Origin: Linum tenue
Lineage: Eukaryota > Streptophyta > Magnoliopsida > Malpighiales > Linaceae
Assembly: GCA_946122785.1 (NCBI GenBank)
Contig: CAMGYJ010000002.1
Coordinates: 43,922,495 to 43,986,494 of the forward strand
Direction: 5' to 3'
Length of the DNA: 64,000 bases
Each line of letters opens with the position of its first letter. The first letter of the stretch is position 1. The notes beneath the pieces were generated by a model. The model had not been told where the DNA came from, ran no database searches, and saw only the letters and a list, made by a program, of their open reading frames with translations. Positions 10,398-22,754 of the stretch are shown here, piece after piece. Position numbers and translations under genes: made by a program.

Positions 10398-12235
10398 CTC
10401 TCCAAAGGGGAAACCCAAGCAACGGCGGACAGATTGCAGCTCCCGGCAACCGTGATGCCACTACTCCATCATTGGATCATGAAACCCTGGTGGTTGGAGA
10501 AACCAGAAATTTACCAGAAAATCCGCCCCAATCTTGAGAAACGGATTGCAATATTGCGATCCTATACGACTTCTCAAAAAAATCATGAAAACCTCAACAT
10601 GAAATCTTACCATTAAATAAATTATAATACCATAACATAAACCAAGTAATTCGATAATTATATACGATAAAATAAATCAAGTAACCCGATAAATCAAATA
10701 ATGAGATAATCATATATGAAATGGGTAACTATGTCTGAATTGGATATTAATCATACCGTTATCTTTCTGGTCTTAGCTCACTTATTGATTGTCGACTGTC
10801 TTACTAGTAATCTCCGACGTCGTGACGCGTTTTTCCAAATTTGATATCAAACAATGAGCAGACACACACTCACACGCGGTTAATTATTTTCTTAGTTTAA
10901 CGCTTATTTCAAAGAGAGGAAGCTTAGTAGTTAAAAAACCAATGGGTTAGTTAGTTAGTTACAACTTACCAGTCCATCCAAACCAATCCAAATTCAAAAC
11001 TTATATTCGGAGGAATTAATAATGGGAATGGAGGAAAAATGGCAAAATCCAAAAAGGCCGTGTTTGTTTGCGCCATGGATAGATACAACCACTTGCATTG
11101 ATACCACACTCAAACAAACACACTCTTTGACTGGCATATGCCAAGCAATCATCCAAATCTCCAACACACAACCTACTCCCCCATCCCCATGTTATTACTA
11201 TAATCAACATAGTGCAAGAATAGAAGAAAAATCGATTAAGGTCCTTGGTTCTTAGATACTAATTATTCTAGTACATGAATTCTATCTCTCAGAGTGAAAA
11301 AGTGAATCATATCGAACAAAAAAATAATCTCAAACTAGGTCGAACCAAATTATATGGAGCAAAACACAGAGCATATTAGGATTGGTATAATCTTGTTCAT
11401 GATAGTAATAAGCCTTATTTAGTTTCAACATCCGATCTGCTGAAAACCGTGAAAATATGACCAATCCATGAGACTTAGACACCTAGCTGACCCTCCCTAA
11501 TCTCCTCTCTGACTCTCCTCCCTCTTCCCGATGGATCTCTCTCGGCATGCTATCTGACAAGCTTTATCTCGGCTCGAAGGCTAGCAATAGTACGTTGTTA
11601 GTAGCCTCCGACCCTCAAGCTAAACAAGTCCATGGAGAAGGAGGACCAGTGTAAGAAATTTTAATACTAAACTTGCTAAATTGCCACAAAACGACGACAA
11701 ACTAGACTATTATAAAAATCACATCGATGCTTGACATTAGTTAGAACAAACAATTGGCTAAAGTTTCTCATTTTGTTGATCTTGTAAAAACAAACAATTG
11801 GCTTTCTAGTCATGATCTAATATAGTATATTTTTTTATCCACTGTTTTTATTTTCTCCCTATTTTTAAGTCGGTAGATTGTATATACGAATAATTTTCGA
11901 CTAGACCAGGCCATTTCCCGACTTTATATATATTTGAGTGGAATGGTCAAACCAATAAAGTTAAGGGACCATACTGATATTTTCACCACAGATAAAAAAG
12001 GAAACTGACAAAAAAATCATGTGTCTATCGTTACACCGTCATTAATCTCACCGTTACTCCGTTTGCCGCTAAATCTGCCACTTAATTATGGTATTCCACT
12101 TTTTTAATAATTCCTAAATTCCCTTTTCATTTAAAAATAAATTTATTTTCTCCTTCTTCTCCTTCAGAAATCAACGCATTCCTCCATTTCTCACTTCTCC
12201 TTCTCTCTCTCCCATTTTGCTTCCTAAATTTAGCA
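10398..12235. other. Intergenic region upstream of the kinase
   Basis: No supported coding region. It is A+T rich. A TATATATATTTG stretch at about 11924-11935 and a pyrimidine-rich stretch (about 12140-12230) before the leader are possible promoter parts, but no start site can be fixed from sequence alone. Confidence 0.35.
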
Positions 12236-12274
12236 ATGGCAGATCGAGACAACAACAATAACCCTGCAATCTGA
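12236..12274 (+). other. Small upstream ORF in the putative kinase leader
   Basis: ATG to TGA, 12 codons (MADRDNNNNPAI). A second minimal ORF, ATG-GCC-TAA, begins at 12421. Both lie upstream of the kinase start and would only matter if transcription starts before 12236, which is unknown. Confidence 0.3.
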
Positions 12275-12621
12275 CAGAAGAGGAAAACGAATTGTCTGGG
12301 GGATCTTCAGTTTTCCTTATCTCTGCAACTGTTTAGGCGGGAGGGAGGGCTGGGCGCAGTTATTGGGTGTGGGGAAATTCCAAACGGATTTCCATCTTCT
12401 CCTCCACCCAAAAATACGCCAATGGCCTAAAAGCTTAGGCTTATAGTCTTTCGTCTCTTCCCCCCGGCCTGCACTTCGTTCTGTCCTCTTCTATCTGGTT
12501 CTTCGGATAGAAAAGGCGGAAAAGAGGGTTTCCCCTCGCCGCCGCCGCCGCATTTTCTTCCGTCTCGCCGGTTCCTGGGGGTTTTTTTTTTTTTGTGGAG
12601 AAAAAGGAAAAGAAGAAACAG

Positions 12622-14853
12622 ATGAGTTGCTTCTCGTGCATTAATCGCCGGAAGGGGGTTAAGATCGACATTGAGAAGGCCCCAGGGTCTTCCAATTACC
12701 GCAGTAACTCCTCCGATCGCTCTGGTTCGAATCTTGAAATATGAATGTTGTCATCTTTTCGAGTCTTTGTATTTATTTTGATTGGCATCTTCTTTTCGTT
12801 TTTGTTCATGTATGGTAACGTAGGTAGCGGGAAGAGGAGGAAAGAACTGGAAGAGAAGTTGCCAAAGGAGAATGGGGCACGGAGTTTCTCGTTCAGGGAG
12901 CTGGCCAATGCTACCCAGAATTTCAGGGACTTGAATTTGATCGGAGAAGGAGGCTTTGGCCGGGTTTACAAAGGCCGCCTGGATACAGGCGAGGTATTAT
13001 ACTTTCTTTCCAAGCATCAAAGTTGTCACCATACTCGTATATATCTCTCACATTGTGCATTAAGCCTGGTACCGAAACACTTAAAGCTCGAAACTTGTCC
13101 GAATAAATCAAGGTCATTGCGATTTTGGTGCTTTATTTGTTGCAGCTCCGAGTTTAGTGATCATTGTGATACATAGAGCAATGTTGGGTGGATGGTTTCT
13201 TAACCCCCGCATATGATTATATTTTGGGAAATTGTCATTTTGCCTGATTACTTCTTTTCATTTGTAATCTTAATGTGGCAGATTGTTGCGGTGAAGCAGC
13301 TGAACCAGGATGGAATGCAGGGGAATCAAGAATTCATCGTTGAGGTTCTGATGTTGAGCTTACTACACCATCCTAATCTCGTTACCTTGACGGGCTACTG
13401 TACTGCTGGAGACCAGAGATTGTTGGTCTACGAGTACATGCCTAGAGGCAGCTTAGAACGTCATCTTTTTGGTATGGCATTTCTGTCTTCTGAGCCCAAT
13501 TCTTGTTTCTGCAATATTTGACTGTGTTCGCTTGAACCTTACTAGTATTGTGTTCATCCAATTTTTTGAAGTAGAATCTAGAAACAGACATATTAGTCTC
13601 CTTAGAGGAGTGATTTAAGTGGATGAAATGTTGAACATTTAGTCCAAGGTGGTCTTTTGGAAGGTTTGGATTTCAAATTCTAAAAGGTTGGAGCTTGGAT
13701 TTTGAAATGGGATATGTATTCACAATTCAACTAATTTCCTTCCAAGTTCATCGAGTAAAATTAAAGCATTAAACTTGACCGCCTTATATGGTGGTGTTTG
13801 TTTTTGAATCCCAGATGCGGACACTGGCAAAGAGCCACTGAGTTGGAGCACACGGATGAAAATTGCAGTCAATGCAGCTAGAGGCCTAGAGTACCTTCAC
13901 TGCAAAGCAAATCCACCAGTGATCTATCGTGACCTAAAATCTGCAAACATCTTGTTGGACAAGGACTTTCACGCCAAGCTATCTGATTTCGGGCTTGCAA
14001 AACTGGGACCAGTTGGCGACAACACTCACGTCTCCACTCGAGTCATGGGAACGTACGGATACTGTGCCCCTGAGTATGCCATGAGTGGGAAATTGACTCT
14101 TAAATCAGACATCTATAGCTTTGGCGTGGTGCTGTTGGAGCTCATCTCTGGACGTAAGGCAATGGATTATAGCAGAAGGCAAGGGGAGCAGAACCTCGTT
14201 GTGTGGGTGAGTGACTTGAAGAAGTCTCACGTTTTTCCTTCTAACATAAATAGGAAGCTTCTATATATGGACTATGGTAATAAAATGATATTTTGTCTCC
14301 CTTATAATGTTTGCAGTCTCGCCCCTATCTGAAGGACCAGAAGAAATTTTGTCAAATGGTTGACCCTCGGCTACAAGGCTGCTACCCTCGTCGGTGTCTG
14401 AACTATGCCATTGCCATAGCTGGAATGTGCCTCCACGATGAGGCACATTTACGCCCTCTGATTGGCGATATAGTGGTCGCCCTCGAGTACCTAGCTGCCC
14501 AAAGCACTGAGCACATGAGCGGAAAGGCAAGAAGCGAGATCGTCTTACCCTCCTCAACATCAGACAGAAGCGGGCCAATGACACCACCCTCCTCAAAACC
14601 GGAGGCAAATGCACGAAGTGAAATCATCTTGCCCTCCTCAAAATCAGATGAAAGTGGAGCAATGATGCCACCCTCCTCAAAATCAGAGGTAAACACCCGA
14701 AGCGAAATCATCTTGCTCTCCTCAAAATCAGACAGAAGCGGACCAATGACACCACCCTCCTCGAAATCAGAGGTAAACACCCCTCACGCGCCTATCTTGA
14801 AGTTTGATAGAAATGCTCACAGACAAGACGTTACCATTAGCGCATCGTTCTAA
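12622..14853 (+). CDS. Receptor-like cytoplasmic kinase, RLCK-VII/PBL type
   Basis: Spliced Ser/Thr kinase of 463 codons. Exons by GT-AG signals and frame: 12622-12724, 12824-12993, 13282-13471, 13815-14206, 14317-14853. The start MSCFSC has two cysteines suited to palmitoylation, as in membrane-bound PBL kinases. Kinase landmarks: [11 protein letters not shown] (75-85), VAVK with Lys96, IYRDLKSAN with Asp194, DFG at 212-214, and [14 protein letters not shown] in the activation segment. The SGRKA and GEQNLV…W…RPYLKD order is typical of RLCK-VII, closest in my reading to PBL5/PBL7/CDL1-like members. Such kinases relay signals from cell-surface receptors in immunity and growth. The C-terminus carries three 28-residue repeats not usual for the family. 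An AATAAA lies at 15248. All key residues are present, so it is probably functional. Confidence 0.9.
14527..14778 (+). repeat. Three 84-bp coding repeats in the kinase C-terminus
   Basis: Units at 14527-14610, 14611-14694 and 14695-14778, each exactly 28 codons in frame. Each encodes (A/T)RSEI(V/I)L.SS.SD.SG.M.PPSSK.E.N. The tail is Ser/Pro rich and lies outside the kinase fold. The same array is present in the pseudogene copy at 25350-25601. Confidence 0.9.
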
Positions 14854-15410
14854 AATGACCATCGTCAGTGATCTGGGGCAGAAGGTTCTGTGAGAAAACA
14901 CCCATTCCTTGAATCATTGTAAGTAAGTTGTTCACTCAAATTAGCTACGATCTGAATGGAAGATTTATGCCTTTTGAGTTTGTCCTGAGTCCTTATGGTG
15001 TGGAGTTTTTGCCGCAGATATCTTGCAAGCTGTGAGAAAGGATGGAAAGTGTGAATATACATAAAATTTATTGATGGATGAATGTTGTTTATATACAGAA
15101 TGTGTACATGAATTGCACATAAGGGTGGTGTGTGATGTATGGGAGGGTAGAAGGGGCTTCCTTTGTTTTCTTCTTTTCCCACTATTTCTCTTCTTGTTTG
15201 ATTTCTTGTGAAGAATGGAGCATAGTATGTTAGATTATATATCAATCAATAAAAGAGACCCTTTCATAACCCAGCTTGAAAAGTGAGATCAATGGACATT
15301 GTATTGAATTACCATTGAGCAATTAAGATGCATAAATTGTCCTGGAAATGGTATGAAAGTTTCAAACATGACCCAAAACGAAATGTTGGAAACTTACTTT
15401 TTTTTTTAGA

Positions 15411-17890
15411 AAATTGTCTCTAGTGCATCTCTCATACTCGTCTCTAATAAGCCCTCCTGCTGCAGCCCACGACGAGGTTGTTGGACAGATCCATCTATGT
15501 TAATGTAGACCCATCCGACAGGCGGGGGACTCCAATGTAGTTGAGCCGCAGTGTTTAGTTGATAAGTTCCTTGGGTTTGATTCTCACTCTCCTATTCCTG
15601 CTGAATGGTCCTCGTCCAGCTTCTGATCCTCCACTTTTGTCTACCTACTTCTTCTAGAATATCTCATCGTTTCTCCGCTTCCATAAGTACCACATCGCCA
15701 CCCTCATCAGCAGCCTGAAACTTGCAGACTTTAGATGAGCTGCCATTAGGGGTGGGCTACTGGTTCGGTAAACCCAACCCAAATTGAAACCAAATTAAAC
15801 AGAACAGAAATCAAAATAATGCTATTCGGTTTGAAATTCGGAAGAGATATATGGATATTACGGAAACTAGGGTAAAAACCAAATTACTATAATTGAAAGC
15901 TCCAAATGGTGAATTTTTATGTTTGTACTTGTTTTGATACTTAAATATTTGAATCATGTTAGTGTTTTATGACTTATGTGTCAAAATGTTTGATTTTATC
16001 ATTGATAATGCATATAATTGCACATTTATTATTTACATTAGGGATGAAAAATAATTTAAAATGGAGAAGATACAAGTATTCTCAAAAATTCTATTTCGTG
16101 TGAAATTTCGAACTGAACCAAAATATAATTTGGTTTAAACCAACTGAACCAAAAATTCGGTTCGAATTTGGTTTGAGGTTTGGTGGAATTCGGTGACCAG
16201 GTATGCATAATTTTGGTTTCGAAACTGAACCGACCGAATGCACACCCCTAGCTGCCATCCACTCTGCGAAGGGAAGAGCCACAGTATGGGAGTTTTCCTG
16301 GGTGCCAAGCTGGCGTCATACCTGTTGTGCCTTATGGCAATGTCGAAGCATGTGTTATGTGGACTCTAGAGCACTTTTACACAGCTCGCAGGTGTCACTT
16401 GTCATGATATTTCTGCGCTTCCTCTCATAATTTGTCATGAGCCTGTTGTAGAATGCCAGCCAAAGAAAATGTTTAGTACGGTTGGGCCCTTTCCATCTTC
16501 AAATACTTCGCCACTCTGGTTTCTCTCCGCTGCTCGCCTCTGCTTCATCGTCCTGGAGTCATTCAGTAGTAGCTCGGTAAGCTGAACGGAGGCCGAATTT
16601 TCCATCAGCTTCCAATTCCCATACGATCACGTCCTCGCCGAGCTCCTCTCGAGGTGGGTCTACCCCTGAAATAAGACAAACGTAATTGTGAGGGAGGTGA
16701 GGTTCAAACATTCTAAAGCGCCACTCACCCTCATTGGTTGTGAGGTTAGCAACTGACGCTCCCCAATCAAAGTCCCTGCCATCGCCAACAATGTGATCTT
16801 CAAGGATAATATCATTGGATAGCAATGGACTATTCCAAAATTCAATTTTCCTGCCACCCCTAAGGTCAAACAGTACTCCTTGCTTCATCGCAAGCCAAGC
16901 CTCCATGACCCTCTTCCACAATCACGATTGCATGCTTTGTTTCCTCGTCACTCCGCCATCCCTGTTTACACGGAAGTACTTTCCCTGTAACACTTTGACC
17001 CAGAGCTCATTAGCATTATTAAGAAACAATCATCCAAGCTTCATAAGATAAGCAAAGTGTCATAACCGGGCAGCTCAATTAGTATGATATTATCCGCTTT
17101 GGGCCAAGGCCGCACGATTTTACTTCTGGGTGTCTCCCTAAAAGACCTCATAGTAATGAGCTTGGTGGATACTAATATACAAGAGTTCCTTCCCTTGTAT
17201 TTCCAATGTGGTACTTGGATAGTTGGATTGTCCTCATAACACAAAGTTAAGAGCTCTGGCGGATCTCAACCCAAGTCCCCCTTCCTCCTTTGGTTTACAA
17301 ATTGTCTCCCAAGGTACAAGGAGGGCTTTAGGCTTCCCTGATTCAGTTGCCCATGTAAAAGCTCGAATTTCTCGTCAATAATATCTCAAACTGAGACTGG
17401 AAACACTATTGTCTGCATGACATAATTTGGTAAAGCATTCAGGACAGACAGAGCTAGAGTCACCTATCTTGCAAGAGAAAGATTCATGGCCTTCAACCCG
17501 GACAGTTTCTGGTTAAGTTTTGCAATAATTAACTTGTAGGTGTTTTTAGTCACATGGTCATAAATGACGAGGACTCCGAGGTATCTTCCCAAGTTGTTGG
17601 TTGGCTTGATGCCCAACTGATTGCTTATGTAGTTTCTTGGTCGTATCTTTGGTATTCTTGGAGAAATAGATACATGATTTCTCTTTGTTGATTTGTTGTC
17701 CAAAAGCCGCACAAAAACGGTTTATACAATCCAGGATAGCCGCTTCCTGTCCACCATCTGCCTCTGCAAATAGGACAAGGTCATCTACAAAGAAAAGATG
17801 AGTTAATGGCGGACCATCCTTAGAAAGATATATAACTTTCCAGGAGTCGCTATCAATTATCCTTTATACCTTTGTAAAGTTCGTCTCTTT
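15411..17890 (-). pseudogene. L1-type LINE fragment, unit 1
   Basis: On the minus strand it reads as the 3' half of a plant L1-type non-LTR element. At about 17860-17770 is PPLTHLFFVDDLVLFAEADGG, with FVDD where the family has FADD. 17712-17464 encodes the thumb block (SNQLGIKPTNNLGRYLGVL…LSGLKAMNLSLA). 16921-16559 encodes the segment before the zinc-binding region, and the zinc region (CELCKSALES) follows at about 16410-16370. An RNase H start with GWVYINIDGS lies near 15530. The element is 5' truncated inside reverse transcriptase, full of stops, interrupted by a MITE, and missing 408 bp at its 3' end relative to unit 2. Confidence 0.85.
15747..16250. mobile_element. hAT-type MITE inside the LINE, unit 1
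   Basis: 504 bp, ends TAGGGGTG…CACCCCTA, with a perfect 8-bp target duplication GCTGCCAT (15739-15746 and 16251-16258). The LINE reading frame resumes across it (…EWMAA on both sides), which shows the insertion came after the LINE. The inside is A+T rich with multiple AACCGAA-like motifs and no transposase. Confidence 0.9.
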
Positions 17891-19340
17891 CATTTCCTTC
17901 GTAGATACTCTTCACTATGTTTGCAAAAGAAGATTAACTAGACAATGGAATTGCACTTTGACATTGATGTAGGTATGGGTGTCCAATGGGTTGATTTAAA
18001 AAGCGGACTGAATACACTGTTTGTCCAATCTTTTTATCCTAAGATGTGTTTTACTATTGGCACGCTTTTCTCTTGAGTTTGAACAGGATCGGACCATGGC
18101 ACGCCGTTAGATGTAAGTGATTCATTAGGCATACCGCATACGTTATAATAAAATTCCATAGTTAGCAATATGGCACTATATCAGGAAAAATCTTTCAGCT
18201 ACAACCAGCCAGACTGATAAACATACATGTCCTACATCGACAGGCTACCGGGTGCATCGCTAAATTCCATTGTATTAACTTGTTCGGTGCAATCTTTAGG
18301 GGGATAGAGATCATAAGATATGCATATAGTTCTAGTTTTAGAGGTGTCAGTGCTGAGTAACAGCAATGCACACGGTTTTGAGAACTCTTTGTCCCTGCTC
18401 AACTTGTGTCTCCCACTCATCCCTTGCCCTCGCTCTTTGTGCTCGTCACCGGCGACTGTCCGGTGACCATTTCCAATATCTCCCGGGTATCTCTGGTCAA
18501 CGAGCTAGTGTGAAGTATAAAAATAAACATTTTATTTATTACTATAAAATAAAAATAGAAATAGCTTTACAGATACTTGGGAACGGATATGGTACTAACA
18601 GTTACTGTAAAGGTATATTAGACCAATTCTAATGTTAGTCCCAAATTTTGGGTATTATCCTCATTTTGATGATTTTTTGCTCCAATGCTACTATCTCCAA
18701 ATTTGGAGATCTATATTTTTAAGAAATTTTCTTTACTTAAAAAATACACTTATGATCATCTTAATCTAATTTGTTCATGTTAATTTATTATAGTTCGTCA
18801 TCATTTTTAAATACAAATTTCTGATATAATTTTTTCAAATTCCGAGACCGATTTTTTTGGCAAAAAATTAACATACTTTTAATTTATGAGACTAGGAAAA
18901 AATAAAATTAAAAAAATATTAATTACAACAGTTATTAATGTCTTAATTAAAGACCTAACCCTAATTAAACAAAAAAAAAAGAAGGTGGTGGTTTGCCATA
19001 AATAGGGAACCAAATGGCGATTATCGCCATAAATGCCGAGAAATACATTTTTGACGACCGCATTAGACTCAGCCTTATAACTGTATCATTTTCCTTCCCT
19101 CTTCCTCTCACCTTCCCTCTTCTTCTATGTTGCTTTCATTGGCTTCTAGGTACAAAATTATAGTTTTTGACCCTGAATTTAATAGATCTTGTTATTTAGT
19201 GCCTAAAATTAATTTTTTCATATAAATCCTAAAATATTGATAAAAAAATACATTTAATTACCTAAAATGTTTTCCTCTTACATTTTGATACCTTAAATTT
19301 GTAAAATTTACAAATAGGTTCAATGGTATTATGTGCTTTA
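17891..19340. other. Intergenic, no gene recognised (unit 1)
   Basis: A+T-rich sequence without a supported ORF; the same stretch recurs at about 29111-30568 in unit 2 with few changes. Confidence 0.4.
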
Positions 19341-19401
19341 AGAAACTTGTGGTAGGTTTTGATAAACTTGTGGTATGTTTTAACAAACTTGTGGAATGCT
19401 T
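19341..19401 (+). repeat. About 21-bp repeats beside copia-2
   Basis: Three units of AAACTTGTGG(T/A)A(G/T)G(T/C)TTT-type sequence. Related units lie on the other side of copia-2 at about 34200-34262, so the element inserted into or beside a short repeat array. The unit 2 copy is at about 30569-30629. Confidence 0.65.
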
Positions 19402-19445
19402 CTCCTTCCATTTTCCCTCCCTCTTCCCAGTTCTCACTTTTGATA

Positions 19446-19671
19446 TGTTAATTATATTAATTAGAGTACCATCTTGTAAATATGCCATACAGCATATCTC
19501 GGCTAGGATTATGAATACAAACCCTTATATACTCGTGTAAATAGTTGAAAAGAGTATCAAGTAATAAGAACCAAAAACCTGTGAGGGAGATCCTCACTGT
19601 GGACTAGTATCACATTGACGAAACCATGTTAAAAAACTCGATGTTCAATCGTTTCTAGCTTTAATTTGATA
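19446..19671 (+). repeat. Copia-2 5' LTR, unit 1
   Basis: 226 bp, the same length as the 3' LTR at 33972-34197. About 24 differences by eye (near 10%), so the insertion is much older than the tandem duplication. Confidence 0.85.
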
Positions 19672-20129
19672 TGGCATCAAAGCCTGCGACCTGAGATACC
19701 GGGTGTTTTCTTTCGATTACCTTGGTTTCTGCGTCTGATCCTTCTTTGGCAGCTTGGTTTGGCTTTGTTCGCTGCGTCAGATTATTCTTTGGCAGCTCAG
19801 ATTGGTGGATATTAAATATTCGTCTTGGTCTTATGCGCATTCCGGGTTTTCTTCTACTTCCTTGAGCGTTGCCTTTGGTTCTCTTCTACCCTAGTTTCCT
19901 TATTTTGGCTATCAGTTCCGTGTGTTTACTGATCTTGTTTGATGGACTAGGGAAAACTTGAGGTCTTTTCCGCGAGACTGGGTGGGAAGAACTTCCCTTT
20001 TTAGGAATTTCAATTCCGGAGCTTCATCGATGGAAAACGCATGCTCCCCATCTTGACCGGCAAATCACTGAGCCTGCCGACACTGCTACAGAGCGGGACA
20101 AAGAAGACTGGGCTGCTTCAAACGCTCAG

Positions 20130-20711
20130 TTGATACATTGGATTCTTGGCTCGGTTGATGACGAAATCGGAGTTAGTCTTCGTCGTTTCACCAAAACAAT
20201 ATCACGGTTGATGTGGACTGTTCATTCTCAGAACAATGTGTCTCGTCAGTTTGAGCTTGAGAGTGAGATTACCTTGTTCACTCAGGGTGATCGTGATATT
20301 TGGTCTTACTATCAGGATTTGGTTACAAAATGGACTGAGAAAGATATGCTAGCTGCCTCGTTCTCTGAGACTCCTGTTACGGCAACCACTCTTCCGAATC
20401 GTGATCGATCTCGTCTCATGCAGTTTTTTATGAAACTCCGCCCGGAGTTTGAGGCTATTCGTGCCTCCATTTTGCATCGTAATGATACTTCTATTGAGGA
20501 TGCTCTTGGTGAATTGTTTCGGGAAGAAACTCATCTTCGTAGCCTCTCCAAACTTGAAGGTTCTTCCGAATATGCTTTTGCTGTGGGCCGCGCTAGAGGT
20601 TCGTGTCCTCAGTTTCAGCATGGTAATACTGGCCCCTTGACCTATCATTATTGTCATGAAGTGGGGCACATTCAACCGCACTGCAAACAGAAGAATTTCT
20701 GCATTTATTGA
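20130..20711 (+). pseudogene. Copia-2 gag, unit 1
   Basis: 193 codons of copia gag (WILGSVDDEIGVSLRRF, RQFELESEI, YYQDLVTKW, LMQFFMKLRPEFEAIRASIL, EDALGEL). It is followed by a degenerate zinc knuckle, YHYCHEVGHIQPHC, where the first Cys is replaced by Tyr. A stop follows, and the frame upstream of 20130 is also interrupted. In unit 2 the second half of this gene is deleted. Confidence 0.85.
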
Positions 20712-20771
20712 AAGCAGTCCGGTCATATTGTTCTGGAATGCAAAGTTTTAGCTCGCCGCAACAAGGGTGGG

Positions 20772-22103
20772 ATGTCACATGGGGAGCGTGGTTCTGGCTT
20801 CGTTGGTGGTCCAACTGGTGTGAGTTTTGCCGTGACTCCAGCTCCCACCGCTACTTCTTCTCCCCTCCACGCTCCGCTAGCACTGGCTCCTCTCCCGGTT
20901 GCGCTGACTTCGACAAATGTTCGTAGACAGGTGGCTGAGGCTCTGCAGGATGCTCTCCCTACAGCTCACAATTCTGATTTTGCTACCGGTGGCTGTAAAG
21001 GTATTTCCTCTAGTTGGCTCCTTGATTCTGCTACATTCAATCGTATGACTAATGCCCGTACACATTTTTCTTCGTTAAATACTGGCTTAACCTCCTCTTA
21101 ACAAGTCGCCAATGGGGCCCGTCTCTCTACTCATGGTCTAGGCACTGCTACTACAGGAAGTGTTTCTTTGCCAAACACGTTATATGTTCCCAACTGGTTC
21201 CCCAGCTTGTCATGGTTGGTCAGTTGATAGAGGATGGATGTGAGGTTAAGTTCGATAATTAGGGTTGTACTGTGTAGGATCAGATCATGAGGAAGGTTCT
21301 GGGCAAGGGTAAGAAGGATGGCCGCGTTTTTGTCCTTGAAGAATGTGATCGGTCGAGGGCACTGCAGAGAGACGAGTCTTGTTTTTTGTTGGATGAAGAC
21401 CCGGAGCATCAAGGCTGGCCGGGTTAGGCTTTTTTCTGCGGACGGTGATGTTTTTTAATATGGTAGTGTAGTTGCGGATGTTTGTCTATTGAATAAGGAA
21501 CACATTTTTTGTGTGTCGATTTCTTCTTATTCCTTGGCCTGCTCAGTTCGGCCTTTAGATTCTTTGGATTTCAGTGTACGAGCCTCTGTTTGGGACTTAT
21601 GGCATCATAGACTTGGTCATCCCCATAGTGCTCGTTTGCATAATATGTTTCAACATAATCTGTTACCCGATTCATTGAATGCAAAATTTAGACAACCGCC
21701 TCCCTCTATCCATTGCATTGAAGCCAAGACCTCCCAATCATCTTTCTCTTCTAGTGACACGGTATATGAGTCTCCATTTGATCTTATTCGCAAAGATTTG
21801 TAGGGTCCATCCCCTATCACTTCTCGTATGGGGTTACTTCGCCTTGTTCGTCGATCATGCCACACGCTATGCATGGATCTAATTTTTAAGACGAAAATCT
21901 GAGCTCATTGATCATGCCACAACATTTGTTCAGATGATTTGTACTCAGTTTGGCAAGACAGCCAAGATTATTCGATCAGATCCTGGTGGTGAATTTAGTT
22001 CCACTCCGCAATTGGCCTTCTATCAATCTAATGGTATCATTTCGCAGCAATGTGCCTAGGGGTATCTCAGCAAAATGGGTTGGTTGAGCGCAAGCACTGA
22101 CAT
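20772..22103 (+). pseudogene. Copia-2 protease and integrase N-terminal part, unit 1
   Basis: SSWLLDSATFNRMTN at about 21010-21055 is the copia protease site (DSGATxHM in active elements) with changes. 21489-21803 encodes the pre-integrase zinc block WDLWHHRLGHPHSARL. 21830-22100 holds integrase core fragments (FVDHATRYAWI and, in another frame, a RSDPGGEFSS-like block). Stops break it throughout. Confidence 0.8.
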
Positions 22104-22754
22104 GTGTTAGAACTGACCCGAGCTCTTCTGCTACAGTCTCAGGTGCCTTGTGGGTTCTGGTTCGAGGCTATTAATGTCGTTGTTTATGTTATTAATCGGC
22201 AAATTACTCATACTTTGAATGACCTGTCTCCGTTCTTTTTCTTATTCTCCAAACATCCTAACTACTCATGGATGCGAGTATTTGGTTGTGTTTACTTTTT
22301 TCTTCCGCAAAAAAGGAACATCATAATTTGGAATCGAAAATGGCTAGATGTGTCTCTATGGGCTACAATGAGCGTCACAAGGGGTACTCGTGTTATGATC
22401 CTAAAGAACGTTGTATGCGCATATCTTTTCATGTTGTTTTTCTTGAACAAATTATGCATTACTCTATTGCTGCTGAGGATCATACTCCCACCTTGGATTT
22501 TCTTCAACCTCTCCCGAGTTTTGATCCTGAGGTTGGCGTCCCTGGGCTGCCCGATCCGCCACAAGGGGCTGATCCACCTTGAAGAAACGCGTGCTTTGAG
22601 GCTAACCATAGTTGGGACATTGTTCCTCGTGTGCCAGGTATTCATGTTCTGGGTAATCGTTGGGTCTACAACATCAAGATGTTTCTTGATGGTACTATTG
22701 AGAGACATAAGGCTAGTTTTGTTGCACAGGGGTTTCGCCAGGAATTTGGTATAG
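22104..22754 (+). pseudogene. Copia-2 integrase C-terminal part, unit 1
   Basis: ALLLQSQVPCGFWFEAINVVVYVINRQ and the shifted frame ARCVSMGYNERHKGYSCYDP are the usual copia integrase end. It reads partly in the frame of 22104-22754 and partly in that of 22268-22582, so at least one frameshift is present. Confidence 0.8.

Noticed and set aside
10046..10616. Short plus-strand ORFs as genes
   Set aside because: They overlap the MITE ends and simple sequence and have no conserved pattern.
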